Made by a program: the position numbers and the translations under genes. The notes below the pieces were generated by a model that was not told where the DNA came from, made no database searches, and saw nothing but the letters and a program-made list of their open reading frames with translations. A stretch of DNA of 64,000 bases from Terriglobia bacterium (lineage in GTDB: Bacteria > Acidobacteriota > Terriglobia > JAJPHL01): NCBI GenBank assembly GCA_021325275.1, contig JAJPHL010000041.1, positions 1-64,000 on the forward strand, in the 5' to 3' direction. Shown one piece after another: positions 39,855 through 47,716 of this stretch (position 1 is the first letter of the stretch; the number at the start of each line of letters is the position of its first letter).

Positions 39855-41264
39855 ATGAACTTCGGCCTGATTGTCGGTAACCGCGGATTTTTTCCCGATC
39901 ACTTGGCTCAGAGCGGCCGCTCGGAAATGCTCGCCGCCATCGAAGGCGCGGGTCACAAGGCCATCGCGCTGACGCCGGAGGAATCGAAGTACGGCGCAGT
40001 GGAGACGCGCGACGAAGCCAACCGTTGCGCGGCGCTGTTCCGAAAACATCGCGATGTGCCCGGTGCGAGCATTGACGGCGTGATCGTGACGCTGCCGAAT
40101 TTCGGCGACGAACGCGCCATCGCCGACACGCTGCGCGGCGCGGACTTGCCCGTGCCCGTGCTGGTGCAAGCGACGCCCGACACGCCGGGCCGCATGACGA
40201 TCCGCGATCGCCGCGACAGTTTTTGCGGCAAGATGTCGGCGTGCAACAACCTGTCGCAGTACGGAATCCCTTACTCGCTGACCTCGCTGCACACGGAGTC
40301 GCCGGATTCCGATGAGTTCAAGCGCGACTTGGAATGGTTCGCCGCGGTTTGCCGCGTCACGAAAGGTCTGCGTCGCTTGCGCATCGGTTCGATCGGTGCG
40401 CGGCCCACGGCGTTCAACACCGTGCGCTATTCCGAAAAGCTGTTGGAAGCGAGCGGCATTTCGGTCGAGACGATCGATCTCTCGGAAATCCTCGGACGTA
40501 TCGCGCGAATGAAGGACTCCGACGATGCGGCGCAGGCGAAGCTCGCGATGATGAAGAAGTACGTCTCCACCTCCGGCATTCCCGACGTCGCCATGATGAA
40601 AATGGCCAAGCTCGGCGCGGTGATCGACGGATGGATGAAGGAAACGCAAGTGGCCATCAGCGCCGTGCAGTGCTGGACCTCGCTCGAAGAATATTTCGGC
40701 GTGGTGCCGTGCACGATCATGTCGATGATGAGCGAGAATCTCATGTCCAGCGCGTGCGAAGTGGACATCGCGGGCGTGGTCGGCATGCACGCGTTGCAAC
40801 TGGCCTCGCAAACTCCCTCCGCGCTGCTCGATTGGAACAACAATTACGGCGACGATCCCGACAAGTGCGTCTGCTTCCATTGCAGCAACTTGCCGAAGCA
40901 TTTCTTCGCCAGCGTGAAGATGGACTTTCAGGAAATCATCGCCGGCACCGTGGGACGCGACAACACGTATGGAACGTGCGTGGGCCGCGTGAAGAGTGGA
41001 CCGATGAGTTTTGCGCGATTCTCCACCCACGATCGCGAAGGGAAGATCCGCGGATACTTGGGCGAAGGCGAATTCACCAACGATTCGCTGGACACGTTTG
41101 GCGGCGCGGGCGTGGCGCGCATCCCGAATCTGCAAAAGCTGCTGCGCTATATCTGCGAGCGCGGATTCGAGCATCACGTGGCCGCGAATCTCTCGACGGT
41201 GGCGCGCGCGGTGCACGAAGCGACCACGCGCTATCTCGTTTGGGACGTTCACTATCACGCGTAA
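39855..41264 (+). CDS. L-fucose/L-arabinose isomerase-family sugar isomerase
   Basis: A 469-residue aldose-ketose isomerase-like protein. It resembles the L-fucose isomerase-related group and not classical AraA. Candidate metal and substrate residues lie in QVAISAVQCWTSLEEYFG, SSACEVDIAGVVGMHAL, LLDWNNNYGDD and VCFHCSNLPKHFF, with Glu of CEVDI, Asp of LDW and His of CFHC as likely ligands. The next gene is a ribulokinase, so the likely reaction is L-arabinose to L-ribulose. That role is inferred from context. Its TAA stop begins a palindromic repeat. Confidence 0.83.
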   Translation: MNFGLIVGNRGFFPDHLAQSGRSEMLAAIEGAGHKAIALTPEESKYGAVETRDEANRCAALFRKHRDVPGASIDGVIVTLPNFGDERAIADTLRGADLPVPVLVQATPDTPGRMTIRDRRDSFCGKMSACNNLSQYGIPYSLTSLHTESPDSDEFKRDLEWFAAVCRVTKGLRRLRIGSIGARPTAFNTVRYSEKLLEASGISVETIDLSEILGRIARMKDSDDAAQAKLAMMKKYVSTSGIPDVAMMKMAKLGAVIDGWMKETQVAISAVQCWTSLEEYFGVVPCTIMSMMSENLMSSACEVDIAGVVGMHALQLASQTPSALLDWNNNYGDDPDKCVCFHCSNLPKHFFASVKMDFQEIIAGTVGRDNTYGTCVGRVKSGPMSFARFSTHDREGKIRGYLGEGEFTNDSLDTFGGAGVARIPNLQKLLRYICERGFEHHVAANLSTVARAVHEATTRYLVWDVHYHA

Positions 41265-41398
41265 TTTGGAGTGCGGCGACTTGTCGCCGCTTTGGTAGCC
41301 CGCGGCTTGACGCGGGCCGCGCTTCACGCCGTTAAAAACTGGCGCACGAGTCAAGCCTCGCGCCAAACAAAGCGGCGACAAGTCGCCGCACTCCAAAT
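41262..41398. repeat. Stop-codon palindrome, copy 2
   Basis: It starts TAATTTGGAGTGCGGCGACT at the isomerase stop and ends AAGTCGCCGCACTCCAAATT, touching the ribulokinase ATG. The loop holds a second hairpin (CCCGCGGCTTGACGCGGG). It sits inside what should be one operon, so it may control the second gene. Confidence 0.88.
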
Positions 41399-41399
41399 T

Positions 41400-42974
41400 A
41401 TGAGCATCGTTGCTGGCGTAGACTTCGGAACACTCTCGGTTCGCGTCACCATTGTCGATAGCCAACGCGGCCGCCTCGGTTTCGGCGTCGCCGACTATCC
41501 GCTGCATCGCAAGCGCGAAGATCCCGATCACGCCACGCAATCGCACGCCGATCACATGAAGGCGCTGGCCACGGCCACGCGTCTGGCCGTGCAGAACGCC
41601 GGCATCAAGGGCGCGGACGTGGCGGCCATCGCGATCGATACGACGGGGTCGAGCGTCATTCCGGTGGCCGCCGATCTTACGCCGCTCGACGATTACTACT
41701 TGTGGTGCGATCACCGCGGCTGGAGCGAAGCGGCGGAAATCACCGCGGCCGCGCACGCCAAGCATTTGCCGGGGATCGATTGGTGCGGCGGCGTCTATTC
41801 TTCCGAGTGGGGATTTTCGAAGCTGCTGCACTGGCTGCGCCACAATCCTGAAAAACGCGCCTCGCTCGCCACGGCGCTGGAGCATTGCGACATGGCCGCC
41901 GCCGTATTGTGCGGCGTAAAGAACGCGAAAGACGTAGTGCGTAGCGTGTGCGCCACCGGCCACAAATGGTTGTGGAATCCCGCGCTGGGCGGATTTCCGC
42001 CCGAGGATTTTCTGGCCGGCGTCGATCCATTGCTGGCTGGAGTTCGCGAAAAACTTTCCGGCCGCGTGGAAACGTCGGACAAAATCGCGGGAACGCTCGC
42101 GCCGGAGTGGGCGGAGAAACTTGGACTGAAGGCCGGCATCCCGATTCCCGTGGGCGCCTTCGACGCGCACTGGGACGCCATCGGCGCGGGCTGCCGGTTG
42201 GGCGACGTCGTCAACGTGATCGGCACTTCCACCTGCATCATCGCGATGAGCGATCGCACCGGCTTGATTCCCGGCGTGTGCGGCGTGGTGCCGGGATCGG
42301 TCGACCCGCGATTCACCGGCATCGAAGCGGGACTCTCCGCCACCGGCGATGTTTTCGAAGCGATCGCGCGACGCTCGGGGAACACGGTGGCGTTCTTGTC
42401 CTCGAATCTCGGGAACTATCGCGCCGGTGAAACGGGATTGCTGCATCTCAGTTGGGACAACGGCGATCGCACGGTGCTGGTGAATCCGGAACTGAGCGGC
42501 GTGACGCTCGGCTGGCGATTGACGCACACGCCCGTGGATCATTTGTTCGCGGCGATCGAAGGAACGGCGATGCACACGCGCGTGATTCTGGAACGCATGG
42601 AAGAACACGGCGTGCCGATTCGCCGCTTGATCAACGGCGGGGGCGTCCCGCAGAAGAACGCGGCGTTGAACCAGGTGTACGCGAATGTGATGAACAAGCC
42701 GGTGCTCGCGCCGGAGTCCGACGTGACGAGTCTTGGCTCCGCGATCTTTGCGTTTTTGGCGGCGGGCACGTTCCGTTCGATTGAAGAAGCGCAAAACGCC
42801 TTGTGCCCGAAATACAAAGTGATCGAGCCGCAGCCGGCTGCGGCCAAGGTTTACTCGGAACTGTATCCGCTGTATCGGAAAATGTATTTTGCGTTGGGCA
42901 GCCGCGACTCCCAGGCGGTCGCGATCGGCGATGTGTTGCCGGAGTTGCGCCGGATCGCGCGAGAAGCGCGATAG
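41400..42974 (+). CDS. araB: Ribulokinase (FGGY family)
   Basis: A 524-residue carbohydrate kinase, expected to phosphorylate L-ribulose with ATP. The N-terminal FGGY domain begins IVAGVDFGTLSVRVTIVD and has AIAIDTTGSSVIPV, LTPLDDYYLWCDHRG and the catalytic Asp in PVGAFDAHWDAIGAG. The C-terminal domain has GTSTCIIAM and LINGGGVPQKNAALNQVYA. The length fits ribulokinases and is above xylulokinase or glycerol kinase. ATG 41400 is chosen; the frame further upstream is translated palindrome. With the isomerase before it, it forms a pentose catabolic pair, but no ribulose-5-P epimerase is near. Confidence 0.92.
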   Translation: MSIVAGVDFGTLSVRVTIVDSQRGRLGFGVADYPLHRKREDPDHATQSHADHMKALATATRLAVQNAGIKGADVAAIAIDTTGSSVIPVAADLTPLDDYYLWCDHRGWSEAAEITAAAHAKHLPGIDWCGGVYSSEWGFSKLLHWLRHNPEKRASLATALEHCDMAAAVLCGVKNAKDVVRSVCATGHKWLWNPALGGFPPEDFLAGVDPLLAGVREKLSGRVETSDKIAGTLAPEWAEKLGLKAGIPIPVGAFDAHWDAIGAGCRLGDVVNVIGTSTCIIAMSDRTGLIPGVCGVVPGSVDPRFTGIEAGLSATGDVFEAIARRSGNTVAFLSSNLGNYRAGETGLLHLSWDNGDRTVLVNPELSGVTLGWRLTHTPVDHLFAAIEGTAMHTRVILERMEEHGVPIRRLINGGGVPQKNAALNQVYANVMNKPVLAPESDVTSLGSAIFAFLAAGTFRSIEEAQNALCPKYKVIEPQPAAAKVYSELYPLYRKMYFALGSRDSQAVAIGDVLPELRRIAREAR

Positions 42975-42977
42975 CTC

Positions 42978-43679
42978 CTAAGCGAAACCCACCAACATGC
43001 CCGCAATGGCGAAAGCCGAGGCCAGAACCGTGACCGCCGCCGCATTCCTCGAATAGTTGGGCGGAAAGTGGCGGTCAATCCATCCGACACTGAAGCTAAA
43101 AAGCATCGCGATGAAGCTGTGTCCGGAGAGCCAGCAAACCAGCATGAGTGGCCAGCAGTTCAAAGCACAGGTACAACCGGCGATCGATCCGTAGAAGATG
43201 CAATCGCGGTCGGCTTCCCAGCCATCGGCCGACAACGGCGCGACCCAGTGACACAGGCGAGCAGCTACGACCTTCCAGGGTGACAGCAACCACGCCGCTG
43301 TTGCGAGGAATCCGATCGCGGCGCCCAAACGCCAATCGAGCCGGTGTGCGATGTGGAATCGTGTGAAGCCCCAAGCGAGCGGCACGCCGAGTGCCGCCCA
43401 GACGCCGAGATATCCGAGCAAGTAGCCCAAGCTGGCGCGATGGCGGCGAGACCACAGGCTGCGCTCGACCATCAGCCGGATTTTGTCAATCTGCAGCGGC
43501 AGCATCATCGCTGCTACCATCAGCATCCAATGCCCCCAGTTGGCGGTGCTGCCCGCATCGTGCCTATGAATGGGAGCGAGCGCCGCCAACGCGAGCCATG
43601 CGGCGGCGCTCAGAGTCAGCATCCAGATCTCGGGAAGACGCCAACGAAACTCCTCGAGAGTTTCCTCATTCCATCTCAT
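42978..43679 (-). CDS. DUF2182 predicted metal-binding membrane protein
   Basis: A 233-residue inner membrane protein with about six hydrophobic segments. The DUF2182 signature is visible in HWMLMVAAMMLPLQIDKIR, in FYGSIAGCTCALNCWPLML and in VSWLSGHSF-like text around residue 190 (VCWLSGHSFIAML). Family members are predicted to bind metal through conserved Met, Cys and His residues. The gene overlaps the tyrosinase stop in ATGA, so the two are made together. A role in delivering copper to the tyrosinase is an inference from this coupling. It ends 3 nt from the convergent ribulokinase stop. Confidence 0.82.
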   Translation of the reverse strand: MRWNEETLEEFRWRLPEIWMLTLSAAAWLALAALAPIHRHDAGSTANWGHWMLMVAAMMLPLQIDKIRLMVERSLWSRRHRASLGYLLGYLGVWAALGVPLAWGFTRFHIAHRLDWRLGAAIGFLATAAWLLSPWKVVAARLCHWVAPLSADGWEADRDCIFYGSIAGCTCALNCWPLMLVCWLSGHSFIAMLFSFSVGWIDRHFPPNYSRNAAAVTVLASAFAIAGMLVGFA

Positions 43680-45235
43680 GCTCGATAGACGCTGATGCGT
43701 CCAATCTTGATGGGATCATGCTTGCCGATCGGTCCCTCGGTTCCCGCGCGCGGCAACAATGTTACGCGGACATTCTTCTCGTCCCAATTGTTGATTTGCT
43801 TCAAGCGATCGATCAGTTCGCTGATGTCGATCGAGAAGCTGAGTCCATTGCCGGCGCTGCGCGCCGAGCGGGCGCTGGCGCGGACCACACCGAAAAGGTG
43901 CATTGTGCCGGCGTAGTGTTCCTCGTACGTCGCCGCATTGGGTTTCTCGGGAAGATTGACGTAAACCTCGTAGGTGATGTTGGCCTTCTTCGATGTAACG
44001 TTCTCGACGTGGAGATACGTCCTGCCCAGCGGCGCCGGCGGCGCGACGGCGGCTGCAACTTTGCCGGCCTTCGCTTTCGCGGCTTTCGCTTTCGGCGGCG
44101 CGGCTAGAGGTTGAATGGAGATCGCGGCGGATTGCGGCGATCCGGTGAGAGTGAGATTCTTCTTGGCGCCCACCATCTTGGGGCGTTGGGATGCGATGTT
44201 TTTGCTCATGGTGGCAATAGCCGCTAAGGCGGCGGCCGGCGCTTTGGCCAGCGGGCTGCTGGTGTCTTGGTAAACGTAGTTAAAGGGTGTCGTGGTGTCC
44301 GTCACTTGGCTTGGCGTCATGGAGACGGCTTTTCCGGTGGCGTCGTAGAAATTGAATTTGATGGACGTCGCCCAAGTGATCTTGCGGCCGCCGACGTTCA
44401 CCGCCACGGTGGGGTCGGTGTGGGAAGCGGACATTCCATTCCAGACGGCCCAGAGGCGGTCAATGTTGGCATGGTGCAGCCAGAAGATCGGATCGAGCGC
44501 GGCCGTATCGGGGTCGATCATCCACCCGCCGGTCCGTTGTCCGCCCACGTCCACGTGAATCGCGTTGTGGGGAACGCTCTCCACGGAACGAACGCCGAAG
44601 ACATGGGCGTCGTGGTTGGCCGCAGTGGCGGGACCTCCAAAACCGAGATCGCCCACCGTTGTGTCGGTTGTTGGCGAGAAGAAAGTTTTGCCGAGACAGC
44701 CGGTAAGATCCACATCCCGGTCGGGAATTGCCGCGGCATTACCTGCATTGATGGCCGGAGCACGGAGAATATTCACGCCATCAATCGTAAAGAGGGGATT
44801 GGCAGAACCATCCGGCAATTTCGCTTGGCGGAACGCCGGCGGCAGCGTCCTCGCGTTCGGATTACCGGCGTCGCTATAGTTCCAGTAAGGCAGAGTCCAG
44901 TCGGGGGGACCGCCGAGCTTCACCACGGCGGCGCGCACGATTTGCTCGAAGAAACCGAGGTACATGCGATGCCAGGGGAGAAAAAACCAAGTGCCGTGCT
45001 GGCACTGGGCCCAGAACTGGTCGGTGACCGTCTTCTTCGGAATCGGGCCGGCGCTGACCAGAGGGTCGGACTTCTTGCTATAGCCGTGCACGCCTCCCTG
45101 AAAACGCCAACTCGTAGGATCGGTCGCCGGGCGTGTTGCCATTTCGCCAACGGCTTTGGCGTACCAGAGGAGTGTCGGTTCCCAAGTCGAAATGTTGGAT
45201 AGCGTCCATGCGTCCTTGCGAATCAGTGCGGCCAT
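43676..45235 (-). CDS. Tyrosinase/polyphenol oxidase-like type-3 copper protein
   Basis: A 519-residue binuclear copper oxidase expected to hydroxylate phenols or oxidise catechols. Copper A ligands lie in AQCQHGTWFFLPWHRMYLGFFE, given here as CQHGTWFF and LPWHRMYLGFFE. Copper B ligands are in VPHNAIHVDVGG and DPIFWLHHANIDRLWAVW. The C-terminal third, with an Ala/Lys-rich linker (KAKAAKAKAGKVAAA) and a beta domain, resembles the plant-type PPO C-terminal domain that can cover the active site. No signal peptide is seen. AAGGAGG precedes ATG 45235. It is coupled to the DUF2182 gene. Confidence 0.92.
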   Translation of the reverse strand: MAALIRKDAWTLSNISTWEPTLLWYAKAVGEMATRPATDPTSWRFQGGVHGYSKKSDPLVSAGPIPKKTVTDQFWAQCQHGTWFFLPWHRMYLGFFEQIVRAAVVKLGGPPDWTLPYWNYSDAGNPNARTLPPAFRQAKLPDGSANPLFTIDGVNILRAPAINAGNAAAIPDRDVDLTGCLGKTFFSPTTDTTVGDLGFGGPATAANHDAHVFGVRSVESVPHNAIHVDVGGQRTGGWMIDPDTAALDPIFWLHHANIDRLWAVWNGMSASHTDPTVAVNVGGRKITWATSIKFNFYDATGKAVSMTPSQVTDTTTPFNYVYQDTSSPLAKAPAAALAAIATMSKNIASQRPKMVGAKKNLTLTGSPQSAAISIQPLAAPPKAKAAKAKAGKVAAAVAPPAPLGRTYLHVENVTSKKANITYEVYVNLPEKPNAATYEEHYAGTMHLFGVVRASARSARSAGNGLSFSIDISELIDRLKQINNWDEKNVRVTLLPRAGTEGPIGKHDPIKIGRISVYRA

Positions 45236-45619
45236 TTGGCCTCCTTCGATTCAATTGGCCCGAGCCACCTAGGAGCACTTTCGACTGGGCGCACTCATTC
45301 TACTGAGAATTCATTCACAATAGGATAAATCTTTCAGTCACTGTTCTTAATATTGGCGGCATTTACGGCAATCGAGTGGCGAGTTTTCGATTTTGAAAGG
45401 AAAATGCCGCAGCGTGATTGTGTGCCGCGTGACACGAGAATGCCTTGATTGCGATCTCGTCGTCCGGAGTCGGAAGTGGAGGAATCGGAGGATGGCGCAA
45501 AGCCAGTTCACGCGAAGTAACCCTCGCCCATCCAAGGTGGAGGCAAACCTCCGCACAGAAGGACGACGGCCTTCCGCGCCTGCATAGAAGGCGAATTTGC
45601 GGCGGAAGACGGCGTTCCC
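45236..45619. other. 384-nt spacer upstream of the tyrosinase gene
   Basis: No credible gene was seen. It should contain the tyrosinase promoter on the minus strand, and it is A/T-richer near 45290-45360. A short GGAGGCAAACCTCC palindrome lies at about 45537-45550, next to the repeat-rich block that follows. Confidence 0.5.
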
Positions 45620-45745
45620 TAAGCCTGCATCGCAGGCGATACAATGTTAGCCCCAGGCGTCAGCCTGGGGAAGACGGACCAAAAGACCGAGCCTGCGAAG
45701 CGGGCGGCACAAACACCTGCCAAGCGCCAGCGCGTCCCAAAATTG

Positions 45746-45877
45746 CAGGTTGAGATCGTGCGAAAGTACATCCGCAAACAGCAACAGCACCATCGAAGGA
45801 TGGTCTTCGACGGCGAGTTCCGAAAATTATTGCGCGCGCACGGAATCGAATTCGAAGAAGAACACGTGTGGACCTGA
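45746..45877 (+). pseudogene. 3' remnant of a RAYT transposase
   Basis: Translates LQVEIVRKYIRKQQQHHRRM and on to EFEEEHVWT, 44 residues matching the end of the intact transposase at 298-735 with few changes. The tyrosine is kept but the HUH half is gone, so it cannot be active. An open frame from ATG 45644 joins it to translated repeat. Confidence 0.85.
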
Positions 45878-45964
45878 CGGCCACAAAGGTGGAGCGTTTT
45901 GTGCCGCCCGCTTCGCAGGCTGATTGTTACTGCTGGGGTTTCCCCAGGCTGACGCCTGGGGCTA

Positions 45965-46052
45965 ACGTTGTACCGCCTGCTGCGCAGGCTCGCTTGCATC
46001 AACTCCAAACGTTGTACCGCCTGCTGCACAGGCTCGCTCGCATCAACTCCAA
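45965..46052. repeat. 44-bp tandem duplication
   Basis: Two adjacent copies of a 44-nt unit starting ACGTTGTACCGCCTGCTGC, at 45965 and 46009, differ by two bases. The unit is the right end of the RAYT palindrome plus CATCAACTCCAA. Beyond it, to 46181, the sequence again matches the region around 850-906 (CTCGCCAAC, CACGAGAAATGTC). Confidence 0.85.
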
Positions 46053-46197
46053 CCGATAGCGATGTGATCGAGGGAAATACCGCCGGCTGCGCAGACTCGG
46101 GGACAGAATTTAACGGGACGCTCGCCAACATCGCACGAGAAATGTCGAAACTGCAGGCGGAGGCACGCCTCCGCACTCCAAACAAGGTCGTAAACAA

Positions 46198-47031
46198 CTA
46201 CAGCGTCAGCATACACTCCATCGAGTTGATCCCCGCGGCGACGCGCGGAACCACTTCGCTTGCTTCCAAGAGCGCGGGACCCGCATCGGGCAACAACTCA
46301 CGCACTTTTTCGGTATTCCATTCCGGAGTCGGTCCCCAGGATTGGAAGCCTGCCATCGAGGCCATTTCGCACGCGGCGTGAATGAGTCCGCCGAATCCTT
46401 CGGTGTCGCGCGCGTCGTGATGATGTTCCATCGCCACTTGAAATTCCGGCGGAAATTTCCACGACTCCGCGAGCCAGGCGCCGGCCTCGCAGTGATCCAC
46501 GTCGAACATCTCGCGCTCCTTCTGGCGCATTTCGGCGTGACTTTCCGCGCCCGCCTTCAGCAAGCCGCCATACGTCAGCGGAGTCGCCGCCAGCAACGCC
46601 AAGCGTCCCGCGTCATGCAACAGACCCAGGGTGTACGCCGCGTCGCGATCTTTCCACGAAGCCGAAGCCAGGTCGGCCGCGATCAGTCCGGTCGCCAGAC
46701 CATGACGCCAGCAATGTTGAAAGACTTCCGAACGCGTCGCCGAGCGCGAAAAATTTCGCAGCGCCACGGTGAGAACGAGTCCACGCACGGCTTCCATTCC
46801 CAACAGCGCCAAAGCGCGCAGCAGACTGGTGATGTCGTGTTGCCGGGCATAGAGCGGGGAATTGGCCAGACGCAAGACGTCCGAGGCCAACGCGGGATCG
46901 GCGCTGATCAGGTCGCTGACTTCGCGCATCGAAGCGCGTTCCTGAAACGCCAAACTCAGCAGCCGCGAGGCAATCGGTGAAAAGCTCGGGAGCGATTCCA
47001 AGAGTCGCGGGGGTGTTCTCAAGGCAAGCAA
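46198..47031 (-). CDS. HDOD domain signalling protein
   Basis: A 277-residue HDOD protein (a degenerate HD-like output domain used in bacterial signalling). Visible are LISADPALASDVLRLANSPL, LRALALLGMEAVRGLVLTV, ALRNFSRSA, YTLGLLHDAGRLALLA and HCEAGAWLAESWKFPPEF. Here some His/Asp pairs are present (LLHDAG, MEHHHDARD), so remnant metal binding is possible. The start is TTG 47031 with GGAGG 7 nt upstream. An EAL-HDOD protein is encoded 2.2 kb away. Partner unknown. Confidence 0.86.
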   Translation of the reverse strand: MLALRTPPRLLESLPSFSPIASRLLSLAFQERASMREVSDLISADPALASDVLRLANSPLYARQHDITSLLRALALLGMEAVRGLVLTVALRNFSRSATRSEVFQHCWRHGLATGLIAADLASASWKDRDAAYTLGLLHDAGRLALLAATPLTYGGLLKAGAESHAEMRQKEREMFDVDHCEAGAWLAESWKFPPEFQVAMEHHHDARDTEGFGGLIHAACEMASMAGFQSWGPTPEWNTEKVRELLPDAGPALLEASEVVPRVAAGINSMECMLTL

Positions 47032-47130
47032 GGTCGTCCTCCGGCGTTAAAAATTGTTTCTCATGAAGAAACATCGGCCTGCTTTGGCTAGCCTTTAGGC
47101 AGTTTTCGTTTTGGAAAAGCGGCCGCAGCC

Positions 47131-47469
47131 TCAGTCGAGGTCCAAGTCCATGAGTTCACTCCAGGCGAGTGCAAAACCCACGGCGCGCTTGACTTCCCGG
47201 ATGCGCGACGACGGCAGGGTATGGATTCGCTCGACGAGCGCGTGCCGGGAGATGCAGCGCAAATTGTCACAGTTTGCGACGCAAGGGCGAGGCATCCGTT
47301 CGCGCCGTCCCAATGGAACTTCCGTAGGAATGTTGCGAACCACCGTTGTGATTTCCGCGGCAATGAACTTATTGAGGTAGGAATAGGCGTCGTTGCGGCT
47401 GAGCAGGAGAACCGGGCGCCGGCCGGCAGGTTGTGGCAGATTGGCCCACCAGATTTCGTACTGTCTCAC
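47131..47469 (-). CDS. MazF/PemK-family toxin
   Basis: A 112-residue endoribonuclease toxin of the MazF/PemK fold. It begins MRQYEIWWANLPQPAGRRPV, the conserved strand with the Arg-Arg-Pro-Val motif, followed by LLLSRNDAYSYLNK, EITTVVRNIPTEVPLG and the C-terminal strand CDNLRCISRHALVERIHTLP. Such toxins cut single-stranded mRNA at short motifs. The start overlaps the antitoxin stop in ATGA. The order antitoxin-toxin and the overlap make the pair convincing. It appears intact. Confidence 0.9.
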   Translation of the reverse strand: MRQYEIWWANLPQPAGRRPVLLLSRNDAYSYLNKFIAAEITTVVRNIPTEVPLGRRERMPRPCVANCDNLRCISRHALVERIHTLPSSRIREVKRAVGFALAWSELMDLDLD

Positions 47470-47684
47470 GGCTCAAATGGCTCCCAGTTGGTCCAGTCGT
47501 CGCGATACGTTTCGCTGTCGGGTTGCTGGAGATAGGCTTGGCGCATGCGTGCGAACTCGCGTTGCCGGATGGCGTCGCGAATCGCTTGCCGGATGAACTC
47601 GGTACGTCTCCTCTTCGCGGGCGGAGCCAGTTTGTTGAGCGTTCGAAATGTTGCTTCGTCCAGCTCGATAAGGATGGATGGCAT
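47466..47684 (-). CDS. Ribbon-helix-helix antitoxin partner of MazF
   Basis: A 72-residue protein. The N-terminal ribbon-helix-helix (SILIELDEATFRTLNKLAPP, then RRTEFIRQAIRDAIRQRE) should bind operator DNA as a dimer. The acidic and aromatic C terminus (SETYRDDWTNWEPFEP) is the usual toxin-binding tail. TATAGT lies 8 nt before ATG 47684, giving little or no leader. The operon antitoxin-mazF is read on the minus strand and ends before the HDOD gene. Confidence 0.87.
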   Translation of the reverse strand: MPSILIELDEATFRTLNKLAPPAKRRRTEFIRQAIRDAIRQREFARMRQAYLQQPDSETYRDDWTNWEPFEP

Positions 47685-47716
47685 ATGCCCATACTATAGC
47701 ACGAATATATAGACAT

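Larger units (their letters stand above)
45620..46052. mobile_element. Internally deleted RAYT element
   Basis: This segment matches the inner element around 298-735 at both ends: AAGCCTGCATCGCAGGCGAT on the left and CCAGGCTGACGCCTGGGGCT on the right. About 320 bp corresponding to window positions 285-602 are missing, joining GCGCGTCCCA to TTGCAGGTTGAG. It keeps both palindromic ends and the 3' third of the transposase frame. That is the structure of a non-autonomous derivative which the full copy at 117-958 could move. Confidence 0.85.
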
